Assembly: GCA_017163975.1 (NCBI GenBank)
Contig: JAFFSR010000034.1
Coordinates: 1-64,000, forward strand
Source: Anastatus disparis
Lineage: Eukaryota > Arthropoda > Insecta > Hymenoptera > Eupelmidae
Direction of reading: 5' to 3'
Length of the DNA stretch: 64,000 nucleotides
Part shown: positions 38,236 to 50,375 of the stretch, in pieces
How positions within the stretch are numbered: position 1 is the stretch's first letter
Layout of the letters: every line of letters begins with the position of its first letter
Notes under the pieces: generated by a model
The model's input: only the letters and a program-made list of their open reading frames with translations
What the model was told of the DNA's origin: nothing
Database searches by the model: none
Translations under genes and position numbers: made by a program

Positions 38236-40249
38236 ACTTTTTTAAACTTAAATCGTTGTAATTCGAGTAAATATTAACCGATTACGCTGAAATTTGAAAT
38301 ATATTTTCTAAATATCATAGCGAAACTTATGATAATTATAAAAAATGTTTATTCTTAAATTGTTAGTCGCAATTGTTTATTAATTAATACAAATTACAAA
38401 TTGTGCGTTTATAATGTACTCGAGAAAAAAGTATCGAGGGAACTTTCAAGTACAAGAAACTTGTAGCGAGAAAGTTTTTGGTTTTTGTATAAAGAAGATT
38501 TGTGGAAAGTTTCAAATCGATTGGTAAATAATTAAAAAAGATATACCGTAAACGACATAGTTCCTGATCAGGGCGTAATTTCTGATCATTATTTATTATA
38601 AATCATAATCTTTAAGATTCTAGTAGGAAAAACCTTTTTTTAATTTATGAGGAAAAGTAGATTGAGCATAAGAAATGCTTCGTTTGTGTGAAAAAGAAAT
38701 CTACTTTTACTTTTTTACATGTAAATATGTGATCAGAAATACCTCTTAGGTGATCAGAAATTACGTCCTTCACGGTAACAACATTTACAAGTAGCACACA
38801 TGCGGTCGAGCGCTGCAGTTTTCTTATAAGTTAGATTCTCAGTGAATATTACGTCAACTGAATGACTCTTGGTAATATTATTTGGATAAAGCAATAATAC
38901 AAATATAACAATATGATATTTATTAAAAGTAAATAAACATATAAATAAACAAACAAATAAATACATCAACAAAAATCTGTAATGTAATTATTTAATAATT
39001 AAATAATTACATTACAGATTTTTGTTTAATACTGATTTTTTGATTGTTTCAAAGGATTTCTTTTTATTTTGTCTGTTAAACCTTTTTTCTTTCGTATTAG
39101 TAATATGAGTTTTCTAAAATACAAAATGTCATATTTTTAAACAATATAATGTTGGGATTTATATTTATAAAAGTAAACATATATGCGTATGTACGTTCAC
39201 TTTTAGGAATATTTGGCTTCCAGTCTTCTTTTGTATAACGATTAGACTTGTAAAATTGTTCATCACGAGGAATGAAAATTATTTTATACTTATAATGGAA
39301 TAAAAAACGGTCGGAAAAGAACGATGTATCATTTCTTGTTCTTTTTTGACCGTTTTTTGATTCCATTATTCTCCATGGTGTACAATTTCACAAGTCTAAA
39401 CGTTAAACAAAAGAAGACTGGTAGCAAAATATTCCTATATGTTAAGACCACAGCACTTGCCTAAATCGTATATACATATATACGAACAAAATTCATAATG
39501 TTTATACAGAAGAGGAGTGAACGTACACACGCATATATGTTTACTTTTATAAATATAAATCCCAACATTATATTGTTTAAAAATATTACACTTTATGTTT
39601 TTAGAAAACTCATATTACTAATGCGAAAGAAAAAAAGATTTTAAGAGACAAAATAAAAAAAAAATCCTTTGAAACAATAAAAAAATCAGTATTAAACAAA
39701 AATCTGTAATGTAATTATTTAATTATTAAATAATTACATTACAGATTTTTGTTGATGTATTTATTTGTTTGTTTATTTATATGTTTATTTACTTTTAATA
39801 AATATCATATTGTTATATTTGTATTATTGCTTTATCCAAATAATATTACCAAGAGTCATTCAGTTGACGTAATATTCACTGAGAATCTAACTTATAAGAA
39901 AACTGCAGCGCTCGACCGCATGCGCGCTACTTGTAAATGTTGTTATATCTTTTTTAATTATTTATCAATCGATTTGAAACTTTCCACAAATCTTCTTTAT
40001 ACAAAAACCAAAAACTTTCTCGCTACAAGTTTCTTGTACTTAAAAGTTCCCTCGATACTTTTTTCTCGAGTACATTATAAACGCACAATTTGTAATTTGT
40101 ATTAATTAATAAACAATTGCGACTAACAATTTGAGAATAAACATTTTTTATAATTATCATAAGTTTCGCTATGATATTTAGAAAATATATTTCAAATTTC
40201 AGCGTAATCGGTTAATATTTACTCGAATTACAACGATTTAAGTTTAAAA
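38236..40249. mobile_element. Large palindromic foldback element, about 2 kb
   Basis: Left arm from tttttaaacttaaatcgttg; right arm ends caacgatttaagtttaaaaa; the fold centre lies near 39335 (aaaaaacggtc...gaccgtttttt). Each arm contains a 55-bp inner palindrome (38970-39024 and 39698-39752: caaaaatctgtaatgtaatt and complement). Arms remain highly similar apart from a 230-bp insertion in the left one. Open frames in the arms mirror each other and look non-coding. Confidence 0.85.
38546..38775. mobile_element. 230-bp MITE with TA duplication in one palindrome arm
   Basis: Ends ccgtaaacgac and gtccttcacgg, with tttctgatca blocks inside each end, flanked by TA at 38544-38545 and 38776-38777. 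The opposite palindrome arm (near 39940-39950, gttgttatatctt) is the uninterrupted site with a single TA. Tc1/mariner-type by its duplication. Confidence 0.9.
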
Positions 40250-41043
40250 ACTACTATCTGACTGCCTGTCTGCAAAATCGATAATAATAAATAAAAAATG
40301 CTAAAAAAATCTCTGGCGGGAATCGTAAATTACATCCCTCCTCTACCGTTTGGTGTCGCCACTGATCCCGATTTTTTGAATACGGTTTCAAAATTTGATA
40401 AGAAAGAGCGTGGGGTACTACAGTACCCCCCTGCTAGCTGAAGATTAATTTAATTTAAATTGAAGAATGTTTAGATATTTGTTTGAATTCTCAAAATGAG
40501 AATTTATTTTAAACACACTTAAAATATTTATATATTTTGTTCTATAAAATGTTAACAATTTTTTCGTTTAAAATAGATAAAAATTATTTATATTATTAAA
40601 TGATTAAATTGAATTTTTACAATTTATAAAATTATCAGGAATTTCAAGTTTTCAATTTTGAATTTCATGAAAATCAAAATTAAAATAAAAATCATATAAA
40701 TGATTTTAAAATAATCTGAAAAGCAATAAAATATCCATTACATCTTTCGATTTTTGAAAGTGACTAAGTTACTAGAAAATCAGTGTTTCAAAAGTATACT
40801 TTTTGACTACTTTATGAATACTTTGGATTATGATTGCTGTTTCAAAAAAGAATTCTTTATGAATACTTTCTTAATCCTTTTAAAATATTTATAAAAATAC
40901 GTTGAAAAGTTATTTTTTATTTAAATTTTCTGGAAAAATACTTTGTAAATTTTTTATGAATACTTTATTAATATATTTTATATTAACTTCAGAGCAGACA
41001 TTCGTGAAATCTTAAAGAATTCTTTTTTCCAGATAAGTGCTTA
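40250..41043. other. AT-rich spacer
   Basis: No gene seen. A loose repeat of actttatgaatactttnttaa-type phrases occurs at 40800-40980. Confidence 0.5.
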
Positions 41044-41398
41044 TTGGGATGTTGGCCGGAAAAAAGAAGCCAGGAGCGTGAAGCTCGAGAAGTGGCAGCT
41101 CGCTTCGAAGATTTAAAGAGGCAAGCTGGGGTATTAACTGATGTCCCGCCGCGATCTCGAGCGACACATAATCCTCGATCACGCCCATCAACATCAAGGG
41201 ATAGGTCCAGGGCACGGTCGAAGTCAAGATCGTCAGCATATAACACAGGCACGACTGCCAGGGACTTAAGACCATCTGAACCCCGGCAAAACCGGTTCTG
41301 CTACTGATGTGGCAAACCGGCAGTCTAGGACCCAGTCAAGTGTCCGAACAAGGCTACTCATGATAGGAGTAAGCGGTCTTAGAGAGAAACCCACAAGG
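41044..41398 (+). pseudogene. LTR-retrotransposon Gag C-terminal fragment
   Basis: The open frame from 41044 gives a charged segment (EREAREVAARFEDLKRQAG), then an Arg/Ser-rich stretch, then a decayed zinc knuckle: FCY-stop-CGKPAV-stop-DPVKCPNKATH near 41296-41360. Two stops replace residues within the knuckle, and no protease or polymerase follows. It lies about 215 bp upstream of a partial LTR-like repeat, so it probably belonged to that element. Confidence 0.5.
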
Positions 41399-42696
41399 GC
41401 CCGAGAAGAGATTAGCGTCAGCCAGGACCCTTGTTAGGCCTCTCGCCAGGCCCTGACTAAATGTATATATTCTACATAAAATTTTTTTTTTATAATAAAT
41501 TAAGGTCTCTTGAAGTCGTGCGCATAATTCATTTCTCATACCTAGATCCCTATTTCAGGTACAGAAGTTACATTTCGAGAATATGCAACGTCTATGGAGG
41601 AGATCTAACGTGTAGCAATGCTATACTCCTCATGTAGACAGCGCCAGCTGATAGGCAAGGACAGCACACGATGGACTCGGATAACCACGTCCCACATAGC
41701 ACGAAAGCTTCCAAGGAAGCTTCCCATGAAACTTTCACGTAATATTCCAGCATAAATAAATGGCTAATAAAAGCTTACGTGAAATATTCCACAAAATCTT
41801 TTTAAAATCTTACATTAACCTTTCAGCCAAGCTTCCATAAATGGATCCAGAAAAGTTACATGTAAGATAGTGAAAAAGATTACTGTAAGCTTCCCGAAAG
41901 ATTCATCGGTTAGGTAACCGTGAAAGCTTACAGGAAGCTTACTGAAAAGATTCGTGTCATCTTTTATAGAATATTCCGCTAACGTTTAATACAATCTTCC
42001 ATGAAAGATAACTGCAAGCTTCCTGAAAGATTCATTTGTAAGCTTTCGCCAGAAGCTTTCCTAAATCTTTCAAAAAAGGTTAATAAAAGCTTTCACGTAA
42101 TCTTTCACGAAACATGAATGGAAGATTTAATGAAAGATTAATGTAAATAAAGATGAAAGATTACAGAAAAAATCACCACCGTGAATGCAAGCTTTCTAAA
42201 AAGCCTTACAGGAAGATTCCACTGGAAGATTTCATGAAAGTTTACAGTTAGCTAAATTTATTCAAGAAAAAAGGTTACTAAATAATTACGTGCAAGATTC
42301 CTTGAAATATTTTTACAATCTTACAGTAACCTTTCAGCAAATTTTCCATGAATGTATTCAGAAAGGTTACATGTAAGATAGTAAGAAAGATTACTGTAAG
42401 CTTCCCGAAAGATTCATCGGTTAGGTAATCGTGAAGGCTTACAGGAAGCTTACTGAAAAGATTCGTGTCATCTTTCATAGAATATTTCGCCAACGTTTAA
42501 CACAATCTTTCATAAAAGATAACTGCAAGCTTCCCGAAAGTTTCATTAGTAAGCTTTCACCAGGAGCCTTCGGAAATTTTTCAAAAGAGATTAATAAAAG
42601 TTTTCACGTAATCTTTTACGGAACATAAAAAAAAACTTTTATAGAAAATTAATGTATGTAACGATGGAAGATTACTTGAAGAATTTCTACAACTGT

Positions 42697-42843
42697 TAAA
42701 AACAAGTCGTATTATCTGTTCTTTTGTAATCAAAGGATTGATTTTTTTAAAACTATTAATTTTGACAAACAAACGAGAAAGCCGCATCCCGTGTTGAAAA
42801 AAGGAATATATTATTCGATGATAAAGAACTGATTTTATCGCCT
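42697..42843. mobile_element. Half of a TTAA-type 381-bp-family MITE
   Basis: aagtcgtattatctgttctt, then gtaatcaaaggattgatttt and gagaaagccgcatcccgt match the left arms at 24052 and 24550. It stops at gattttatcg, where the second CACATAGC-type end begins; the right arm is missing. Confidence 0.8.
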
Positions 42844-43290
42844 ACATAGCACGAAAGCTTCCAAGAAAGCTTTCCGTGAAACGTTCACGTAATATTCCAG
42901 AGGAAGCTTCCATTAACTTTCCTGAAAGCTTACTGAATCTTTCATTAATATTTCATTGTAATATTTCATGTAATCTAAAAGTAAACTAAAAGTTAGCATA
43001 AATAAATAAATGATAAAAGCTTACGTGCAATGTTTCCTTAAATCTTTTTGCAATTTTATAGTAACCTTACGAAAAAGCTTCCATGGATAAATACGCAACG
43101 GTTACATGGAAGATATCGAGAAAGATTGCTGTAAGCTTCCTGAAAGATTCATCAGTTAGGTAATCGTGGAAGCCTTACTATTAATTAATTGTTTCATTTA
43201 ATTTTACAAATGCTAAAAAGAATATAAAAGACAAAGTTTATGTTACGTAAACTATATAAATAAGAAATGATCAGTGTTCGTAACAAGCGT

Positions 43291-43358
43291 ACCGTAGCGT
43301 AATAGGTAGCGTTGATGCTTCGTAGTCTGTAGATCATGGGTTCAAGCCCCAATCAGGT
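43291..43358 (+). tRNA. tRNA-like segment (SINE head or tRNA pseudogene)
   Basis: tagcgtaatagg fits a Pol III A box, and gggttcaagcccc, about 45 nt later, fits a B box/T arm. The D and T arms are roughly formed, but the acceptor and anticodon stems do not pair well. So it is more likely a tRNA-derived SINE head or pseudogene than a working tRNA. It sits inside the AAGCTT-rich element. Confidence 0.4.
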
Positions 43359-43509
43359 CGAAAATTTTTCTAGCGTTTTATGCATTTTTATGCGTTTTAT
43401 GAGTTATATGCGTAATAATGTTAATTATTTACTGTATAAAATAATTTGTAAGTTAAATGAACTATAGAATGAATCTATAAAAATGTATCAGATTCTAGGA
43501 GCTTAGTAG

Positions 43510-44560
43510 TTATCTTACTAGAATCTATTATTAAGATTTCTTGAAAGCTTACTGTAATCCTTTCGTTAAAGCTTCTTAAAAGGTTCTCTAAAATATTACG
43601 CGACAACTTTTCTTAAAATATTTCTGACAATTAATTATTTCAATATATTTTAATCTTACTGAAAGCTTCTATGATATCTTCCTGTAAGATTTAACGGAAT
43701 CTATATGTTAGACTAACGAAAGCTTTATAAATATCTTACCGAAATCTTTTATTTAGATTTCTTGGAAGCTTACCAACGTCTTACGAGAAAGCTTTCTAAA
43801 AGGTTCCCTAGAAGATTACAACAATCTTTCTCGGAATATTTCTGTCAGCTAGTTTGTTCCAGACATTTTAAGCTTACTGGAAGCTTCCATGGAAGCTTTT
43901 TATAAGTTTTCAAGGAACATATATGTAGGACTCTAGAAAGCTTTGTAAATATTTTACTGTAATATTTTATTCAGATTCCTTGAAAGCTTACCATCATCTT
44001 TCGGGAAAGCTTCCTGAAAGATTCCTTAGAAGATTATAACAATCTTTCTCGGAATATTTTTGACAGCTAGTTTGTCCCAGACATTTTAAGCTTACTGGAA
44101 GCTTCCCATGAAAGCTTTTTATAAGGTTTCAAGGAACATATATGTAGGACTCTAGAAAGCTTTGTAAATATTTTACTGTAATTTTTTATTCAGATTCCTT
44201 GGAAGCTTACCATCGTCTTTCGGGAAAGCTTCCTGAAAGATTCCTTAGAAGATTATAACAATCTTTCTCGGAATATTTCTGACAGCTAGTTTGTCCCAGA
44301 CATTTTAAGCTTACTAGAAGCTTCCCATGAAAGCTTTTTATAAAGTTTCAAGGAACATATATGTAGGACTCTAGAAAGCTTTGTAAATATTTTACTGTAA
44401 TTTTTTATTCAGATTCCTTGGAAGCTGACCATCGTCTTTCGGGAAAGCTTCCTGAAAAATTCCTTAGAAGATTATAACAATCTTTCTCGGAATATTTCTG
44501 ACAGCTAGTTTGTCCCAGACATTTTAAGCTTACTGGAAGCTTCCCATGAAAGCTTCCTGT
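43510..44560. repeat. 219-bp tandem array within the AAGCTT-rich element
   Basis: Marker ggactctagaaagctttgta starts at 43928, 44147 and 44366, exactly 219 bp apart, with a more diverged unit upstream (about 43724). Units share ctttctcggaatatttctga and cagctagtttgtcccagac. The last copies are almost identical. Confidence 0.9.
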
Positions 44561-44789
44561 AGAATTTCGAACCTTACACGGAAGCTTCCTGGAAGCTTAC
44601 AGGAAGCTTACGTGCTATGTGTATTATGATTTTTGCCGCGCTCTCTCTTTTTGTACTTTTCTTATCTTTTAGATAATTAACATTTGATGAATTCACGCGT
44701 GTTTGTTGTGTGTAAGTGAGTGTACCTGTGTAATATTAAATTCTTGTGTGTGTAGGCGGATCGCTGTACACAAGATTTATTTTTGCACA

Positions 44790-46172
44790 TTTCATAAATT
44801 TTTGAATCTCTATAATTATATTTTTTTTTCATTTATATTATTTATGTTTTTTTTCATATCATTTATGTTTTATTAGTAAACAATTTTTATAAAATAAGAA
44901 AAATCTGTAAGTTTTCAAAATGTGGCTTGTAAATTTACAGATTGTCGATTTAAGGGTTCTATGAACTTAAATTAATCAATTTAAATAGTAAGAAATAATC
45001 ACATTCAAATCAGTTGATTTAATTAACAACAAATGGTTTTTCATTTAAAAATTAAGAAATTCAAATCAATTCATTTAAATCAATATTAGTTAATAATTAA
45101 ATGAAATATGTGAAATTATTATATACATTATCTATAATAAGATTTAAAGCTTTAAAATTTTATTTATATCAATGCATCTTACTACTTATACTTTTACCTT
45201 TTTATTTTCATAAACGATAAACATTTTGTAAAAGAAACCTAACATTCATAATGATCATTAAACTCATGAATGTATATTAAGTCTTATGTTTTTATTTATA
45301 AATCAACTACTTTTGTCTCTGAATTTAAGGTATACAAGCATATATTATCTGATATATATTCGTAAAAGTAATTTCATTTTTCAACACAAAAAATATATTT
45401 ACAAAAAAAAAGGAAAGTTACATACTTACCCAATAATCAAATGGATATTTTAACTTCTAAATTAATTTAGAATTCGTATTGCAAAAATTAAAAAAAAATT
45501 ATTATAAAAAAGTTTTTATTAAGACTTTGAAAAATTTTATTTTACAATTACAATTTATGTAAAGCGAAAAAAAATAATGAACTTTATTATAAGTTCTATA
45601 TGGAATGAAAGAACTTTGTTCAATCTTCATTCTAAACTCTAAAATTATTTAGAGTACATATTTGTTAAAATAAAGGCAAGCAATTACAAACGATCAGTCT
45701 ACGTCTGAGTTAGATTCATGTTAAATTTACCATACAAATTACAGACAAAAGCATGAAATTTTGAAAAATTTACTAACTAATATTATTTATAAATAGACTC
45801 AAATAATAAAATTTACTTTTTCAACTTATGTTAGATCTCTTATTATATTCTTAAAACTTAAACCTTTCATAAATGTCAAAATAAATCTTAATAACTTGTA
45901 TATATACAAAAATTTTAGTACGAATCATGATTAGATCATTATCATAACTAGATCATATTTAATATTAATTATAATTACGTATTGTTAATAATTATAATCT
46001 ATATATTTTTAGTTAGTTTTAATTTTTTTTATGTATCTAACTATTTTAATTTTATACCAGACCTATGTTCAAGTAAACTAGTTCCACCTTTGTAAGAATT
46101 TGCATTGTAATCTATACTACGTATAAGATTTTACTTTTAGTTTAATAAATAAATATAGCCACATCTAGTGTA
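44790..46172. other. AT-rich spacer
   Basis: Long AT-rich sequence with no gene, RNA or clear repeat seen. Confidence 0.5.
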
Positions 46173-46768
46173 TTAAGGTGGTTCTTCCATGAGACATAAA
46201 TGAACAAAATTTTATCAAAATTCAGGAAGTTGTAAATAAAACCTATATTTTTGTATGTATTAAATTGCAGACACAGTTATCGATGAAATGATAGAAAATA
46301 ATGATTTTGAAATTGAGTGTTTCATGATATAATTTTGTATTTCAACCCTTAATTTCATGTTTAAACTTAATATTCTTATCATTTCAAATGAACATATTTT
46401 ATTAAAAAACTATTTATTGAATTCTGCAGAACTCATAGATTTAGAATATATAAAAAAAGTAGTAGATTGACGAATCATCTAAAAAGATATTAAATATTAA
46501 AAAAATTGAAAAAATAATTCAAATTATGATTTAGTAATACTTGACAACGTTGTGGAATTGAAATGTAAATACGCATCTCGTTTCTTTCGAAAATGTGACA
46601 TTTTACTTAGGTTATAATGAGTCTAATCGTATGTAACAAATAATAATATAACAAACCGAAATTCACAACGTGGCCGGAATTCCAATATGTTCAGGAACGT
46701 ATAAATATTCAAATTTTATAAAATTACATATTATTTTAGTATTATTTAAAAATATTGCATAAATTTAC

Positions 46769-47073
46769 CTTAGAGCATATATACCTGGAGGGAGCATGCA
46801 AAGCCAAAAAGTGTAAGAAAAAAAAGAGAGAGAAAGGTAGCTAAGGGTGAAGTGTTTTCTCTCTCGCGTGGATTCTCATTAGCTGTTGGTTCCTCCCAGC
46901 GTGGCTATCTCATACTTGACGCTCATATTTAGTATATGTTTCAAGGGGGAGAACAACAGCCAATGAGAATCCGCGCAAGAGAAAAAGCACTTTACTCTAA
47001 GCTACCTTACTCTCTCTTTTATTTTTTACACTTTTTGGCTTTGCATGCTCCCTCCAGGTATATATGCTCTAAG
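46769..47073. mobile_element. Foldback MITE, 305 bp
   Basis: Ends cttagagcatatatacctgg and its complement; arms of about 110 bp share gggagcatgcaaagccaaaa and gagaaagg-type blocks. The loop contains tcctcccagcgtggctatct. No clear target duplication; no ORF. Confidence 0.85.
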
Positions 47074-47133
47074 AAATTTATTGAATATTTATTAATAAAA
47101 AGTTTAGAATGAACTTTTTATTCATAATACTAA

Positions 47134-47807
47134 CAAGAAGAGTATTTGACCTCCGGGAAACGGATTTGGCTAAAATTGTGGGATATCAGTCTTTGATAAA
47201 AAAAAATAAACCTGAGTTTTTTCTTTTGTGCTTATAGGCCCTATAGACAGAGATATAGTCATTTCTTTAAAAATATAGAGAAGAAAAGCGATTATAAGTA
47301 CTTAAATAGTTAAACAACTAAAACTTTTACAAAAAAATGTATGGAAATAAGAAGAAAGTACAAGTTAAATGCTTTAATCTATGCCTTGTTGCGTCAAAAA
47401 AGCTTCTGCAGTTCAAAAGTTGTGCCTAATTGAAAATTACTACATATTTATTAATATTTTTAGCATGTAACTACGATCAAATTTTTACCCTATTTCATAA
47501 GCATATTTTAATCTTCTGTATCTTTTAAACCATATGAGATTTTTTAATGCAATAAGGCTTAAATTAAAGTTTTTAACCTGTACTTCCTTTTATTTTTCAT
47601 ACAATTTTCTGTAAGAGCTTTAATTGCTTGGTTATTCAAGTTCTTATAAAGACTTTTTTTCACTACATTTTCGAAGAAATGTCTATATCTCCGTCTATAG
47701 GGCCTATTAGCACAAAAGAAAAAACACGAGTTTATTTTTTTTCATCAAAAAATCATATCCTGCAGTTTCAGCTGAATCCGTTTCCTGGAGGTCAAATACT
47801 CTCCTTG
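47134..47807. mobile_element. Foldback MITE, 674 bp, TAA duplication
   Basis: Ends caagaagagtatttgacctcc and caaggagagtatttgacctcc (inward), flanked by TAA at 47131-47133 and 47808-47810. Three-base TWA duplications suggest PIF/Harbinger-type mobilisation. Arms share aaacggatt and ataggccctatagac blocks. The centre is less symmetric; no coding frame. Confidence 0.75.
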
Positions 47808-47883
47808 TAAAAATTTATGCATTAAGTGGGACCCCTGGCTAAGCACCCGTAACATACGCACCTGCATGGAAAAACCATCTTAA

Positions 47884-48657
47884 GTAAAAATATTAAAATA
47901 AGAATTTAGAAAACTTTTCTTCTTATTGCTTAGTTGTCACTAATATTATTTTATAATTATTTTTACAACGTATGTTATTTGTTATTTTTTGTTAAGAAAT
48001 ATCTCATAAGCTAGAATACAAGATTTATAAACATATTAAAAAAATTTTCATAAGGCTGATTCCATTTTAAATCGAACAGTCTGTATACACTCGAGTCACC
48101 AATCACTGCACCGATGGAGTATGTTATTCTACTCAGAAAATAAGGAAACACGTATTTTTTCTTATTGCTGAAACATCAAAATTGCATAAGATATGCACAT
48201 TTGAAAATTGCATACAAAAACTAAATGTTCAAATTGAAAAAGTTGATAATAACTTTAGAGGGCTATCGTTTTACCAATTTTCGACGAATTTTGGTAAACC
48301 TTTTCTCGTTTTATTCTGTTTTGAGCCCTCTTCAATTCAGTGCAAGAAGTTTGAAAAAAATGACTGAAATATATGCATTATATAAAAAAATGAACTTTTT
48401 ATGCACATGCATTTTCTCAAAAAGGCTATCTTTTTTTGCTGAAATTTTTTGGGATGATAGAGGATTAAATTGCCTATCTAATGGTATCTGTTTGATCCCG
48501 TATTTTTTTGTTTGGAGCGAGAAATCAATTTACAAATTTTATTGTAAAAAAATGCTTGTGTGTACGCTCGGAAGTCTTAAGCAATCTACATTCAAACGCT
48601 GTCACATGCTTCGCTTATCATTTTTATACATTTGTATGTATGTTTATACTATCAATA
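47884..48657. other. Gene-free stretch
   Basis: AT-rich. A frame of about 170 codons at 48225-48740 ends in translated (TA)n and matches nothing I know, so I do not call it. Confidence 0.45.

Positions 48658-48706
<49 letters not shown>
48658..48706. repeat. (TA)n microsatellite
   Basis: About 24 TA units. Confidence 0.97.
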
Positions 48707-48712
<6 letters not shown>

Positions 48713-48759
48713 ATTTTTACATATATATGTAAATTCGTAATATAAAAATAAATACTTAA

Positions 48760-49222
48760 GGTGGTTCACTCGGTAAGAGAGAGAAAGCTAGCTGTGAGAG
48801 AAAGAGATAGCGCTCATATGATCTAGTTGCGCATGCGCAGCAACGTAAATGTGAACGATGTATGCATAATTTATCTAATAATAACATTTCCAAAACACTT
48901 TATCTCTTTAATAAAATGATGAATTTACGCGAATCTTGTTGGAAAATGTTTATTATTAGTTCCTTTATATATGTTTAAATTTTTAATTACAATTTAAATG
49001 TAGTTTATGAGATATTGCGGTTAACAGCTACGAAAACTAAAAATTCCAATATATATATAGATATACTTCCAATGTAATTTGTAAAACTTTGAACATCGAT
49101 TAATCAAAAATGAAACGATGAAATGTTCTGAAATTTTAGTATGATATTCACATTGCCTTTATTGAACTATACCTATAATTTCAAGAATATCTTGAATCAA
49201 CTCTGTACTCACGTGAACCACC
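48760..49222. mobile_element. 463-bp TTAA-type MITE
   Basis: TTAA at 48756-48759 and 49223-49226; ends ggtggttcactcgg and ggtggttcacgtgagt (inward). Shares its first bases with the larger element at 46177. GC-rich island tctagttgcgcatgcgcagc near the left end; no ORF. Confidence 0.85.
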
Positions 49223-49226
49223 TTAA

Positions 49227-49490
49227 AAATAAAAAAAAAATAATTCTATTCCTGTATATCTATATTATGTATGCATCGATGTACAAACAATAGGAGGCCA
49301 ACTCGCGGAAAAATACATCGCGTAATCAAAACAGCATATTGGAGCTGTTATATAGAAGCTAGTTATTTTTAAGACTGATTTGAAAGGTACTACTCGGGCT
49401 TGTGAAATGAAAAACCTGTGCAATTACAATGTCCGAAATTTACTCTTCTAAAAGAATTTCTTGTCCCGATTTTTTTTAAATACATAAGAA
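49227..49490. other. Spacer
   Basis: No gene seen. Confidence 0.5.
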
Positions 49491-49882
49491 GGAAGTTTAT
49501 AAGAACAGTAACTTACGTTTTAGACCGTTGGAAGATTTAGCCATTAATTTAGCACGTAATTTTCCCTTTTTTCAGGTATTATAGTTTTTCTTTTTAGGGG
49601 TAGGACGAATCCAGGTAAAACTGTATTAAAACTCTCGTTTAATTCCTCTATTCATTCGGGTGTCTTTAGAATAAAATCATCATCTTTTCCACTAAAAAGT
49701 TCAGTGATTTCATTTTGAAATGTAGACTCATGATCATTTAGAATCATTTTTTATATGCGTTCATAATAATTCGTACATACTGTAGTAGATGGCAGTATCT
49801 TTAAATCTGGATAAAGTCGTGCCAAAATAATGACTAAATCTTCAAATGGTCTGAAACGTAAGTTACTGCTCTTATAAACTAC
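49491..49882. mobile_element. Inverted-repeat element with short coding-like relic
   Basis: Ends ggaagtttataagaacagta and ggtagtttataagagcagta (inward), arms about 52 bp. Between them the minus strand reads for about 80 codons with two stops (49590-49840; phrases LARLYPDLKILPSTTVCTN and ITELFSGKDDDFILKTPE). This could be a transposase remnant, but I cannot name it. Confidence 0.6.
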
Positions 49883-49949
49883 CTTGTCATACTGTTACGT
49901 CACGACGTATCTTTTATTTCTTTCATTGTCAAATGAATCCTAAAATCAT

Positions 49950-50375
49950 TACATATGAGTATAAAAGCCGAATAAAACAAATACCATTGGGACATTACCC
50001 CGGGATTCTTATTGGTAACAAGTTTACACTGTCCATAAATTCTATATTTCAAAAGCAATTGCTAATACTACATATACATATATCGATTATTAAAATATAT
50101 ACGCGTATGAAAATCTATTGTATTAAAAGTGTCAAAAAGATATTAATAAACCTCGAGGATCTATATATTTACATATCGTGCCTATTCATTTGTCTGCCCG
50201 TACCCAGCACCAAGAAGTACTATAAGGTGAGAATATATAATTATTTAATAAACTCTTTTTTTTAAAGTATAGAATTTATCCTTTAGTAATTTCCAATAGT
50301 TAGAGCGACTTCGTTCAATCGAATATTGGTGGAGCTTTTCCACCACTAGAATTCATACATCTTTATCTTTATGAC
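49950..50375. repeat. Interspersed repeat, copy B (partner at 20035-20700)
   Basis: Same orientation and block order as copy A but without the compound foldback insert between aaggt and tttaataaac. A phrase gttacgtcacgacgtatctt lies upstream at 49894 and recurs as gttacgtcacgatgtatctt at 50671. Confidence 0.6.

Larger units (their letters stand above)
41693..44621. mobile_element. AAGCTT-saturated inverted-terminus element (compound)
   Basis: Left end CACATAGCACGAAAGCTTCC; right end reads inward as CACATAGCACGTAAGCTTCC. The interior is packed with gaaagctt, ggaagctt and gaaagatt words on both strands, dozens in all. A second copy of the left end lies at 42844, preceded by half of a TTAA-type MITE, so at least two copies are fused. 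A tRNA-like segment and a 219-bp tandem array follow. It splits an LTR-like repeat. No ORF. Confidence 0.75.
46177..47879. mobile_element. TTAA-flanked element with GRTGGTTYTTCCATG ends
   Basis: TTAA at 46173-46176 and 47880-47883. Left end ggtggttcttccatg; right end reads inward as gatggtttttccatg. It houses two younger inverted-repeat elements (46769-47073 and 47134-47807). No ORF of its own. The first bases match the 463-bp element at 48760. Confidence 0.6.

Noticed and set aside
39749..40105. 118-codon frame and its mirror at 38754-38972
   Set aside because: Both are arms of the same palindrome; no coding signature.
48225..48740. 171-codon frame as a gene
   Set aside because: Ends in translated (TA)n, no motif, AT-rich background can give such a frame by chance.
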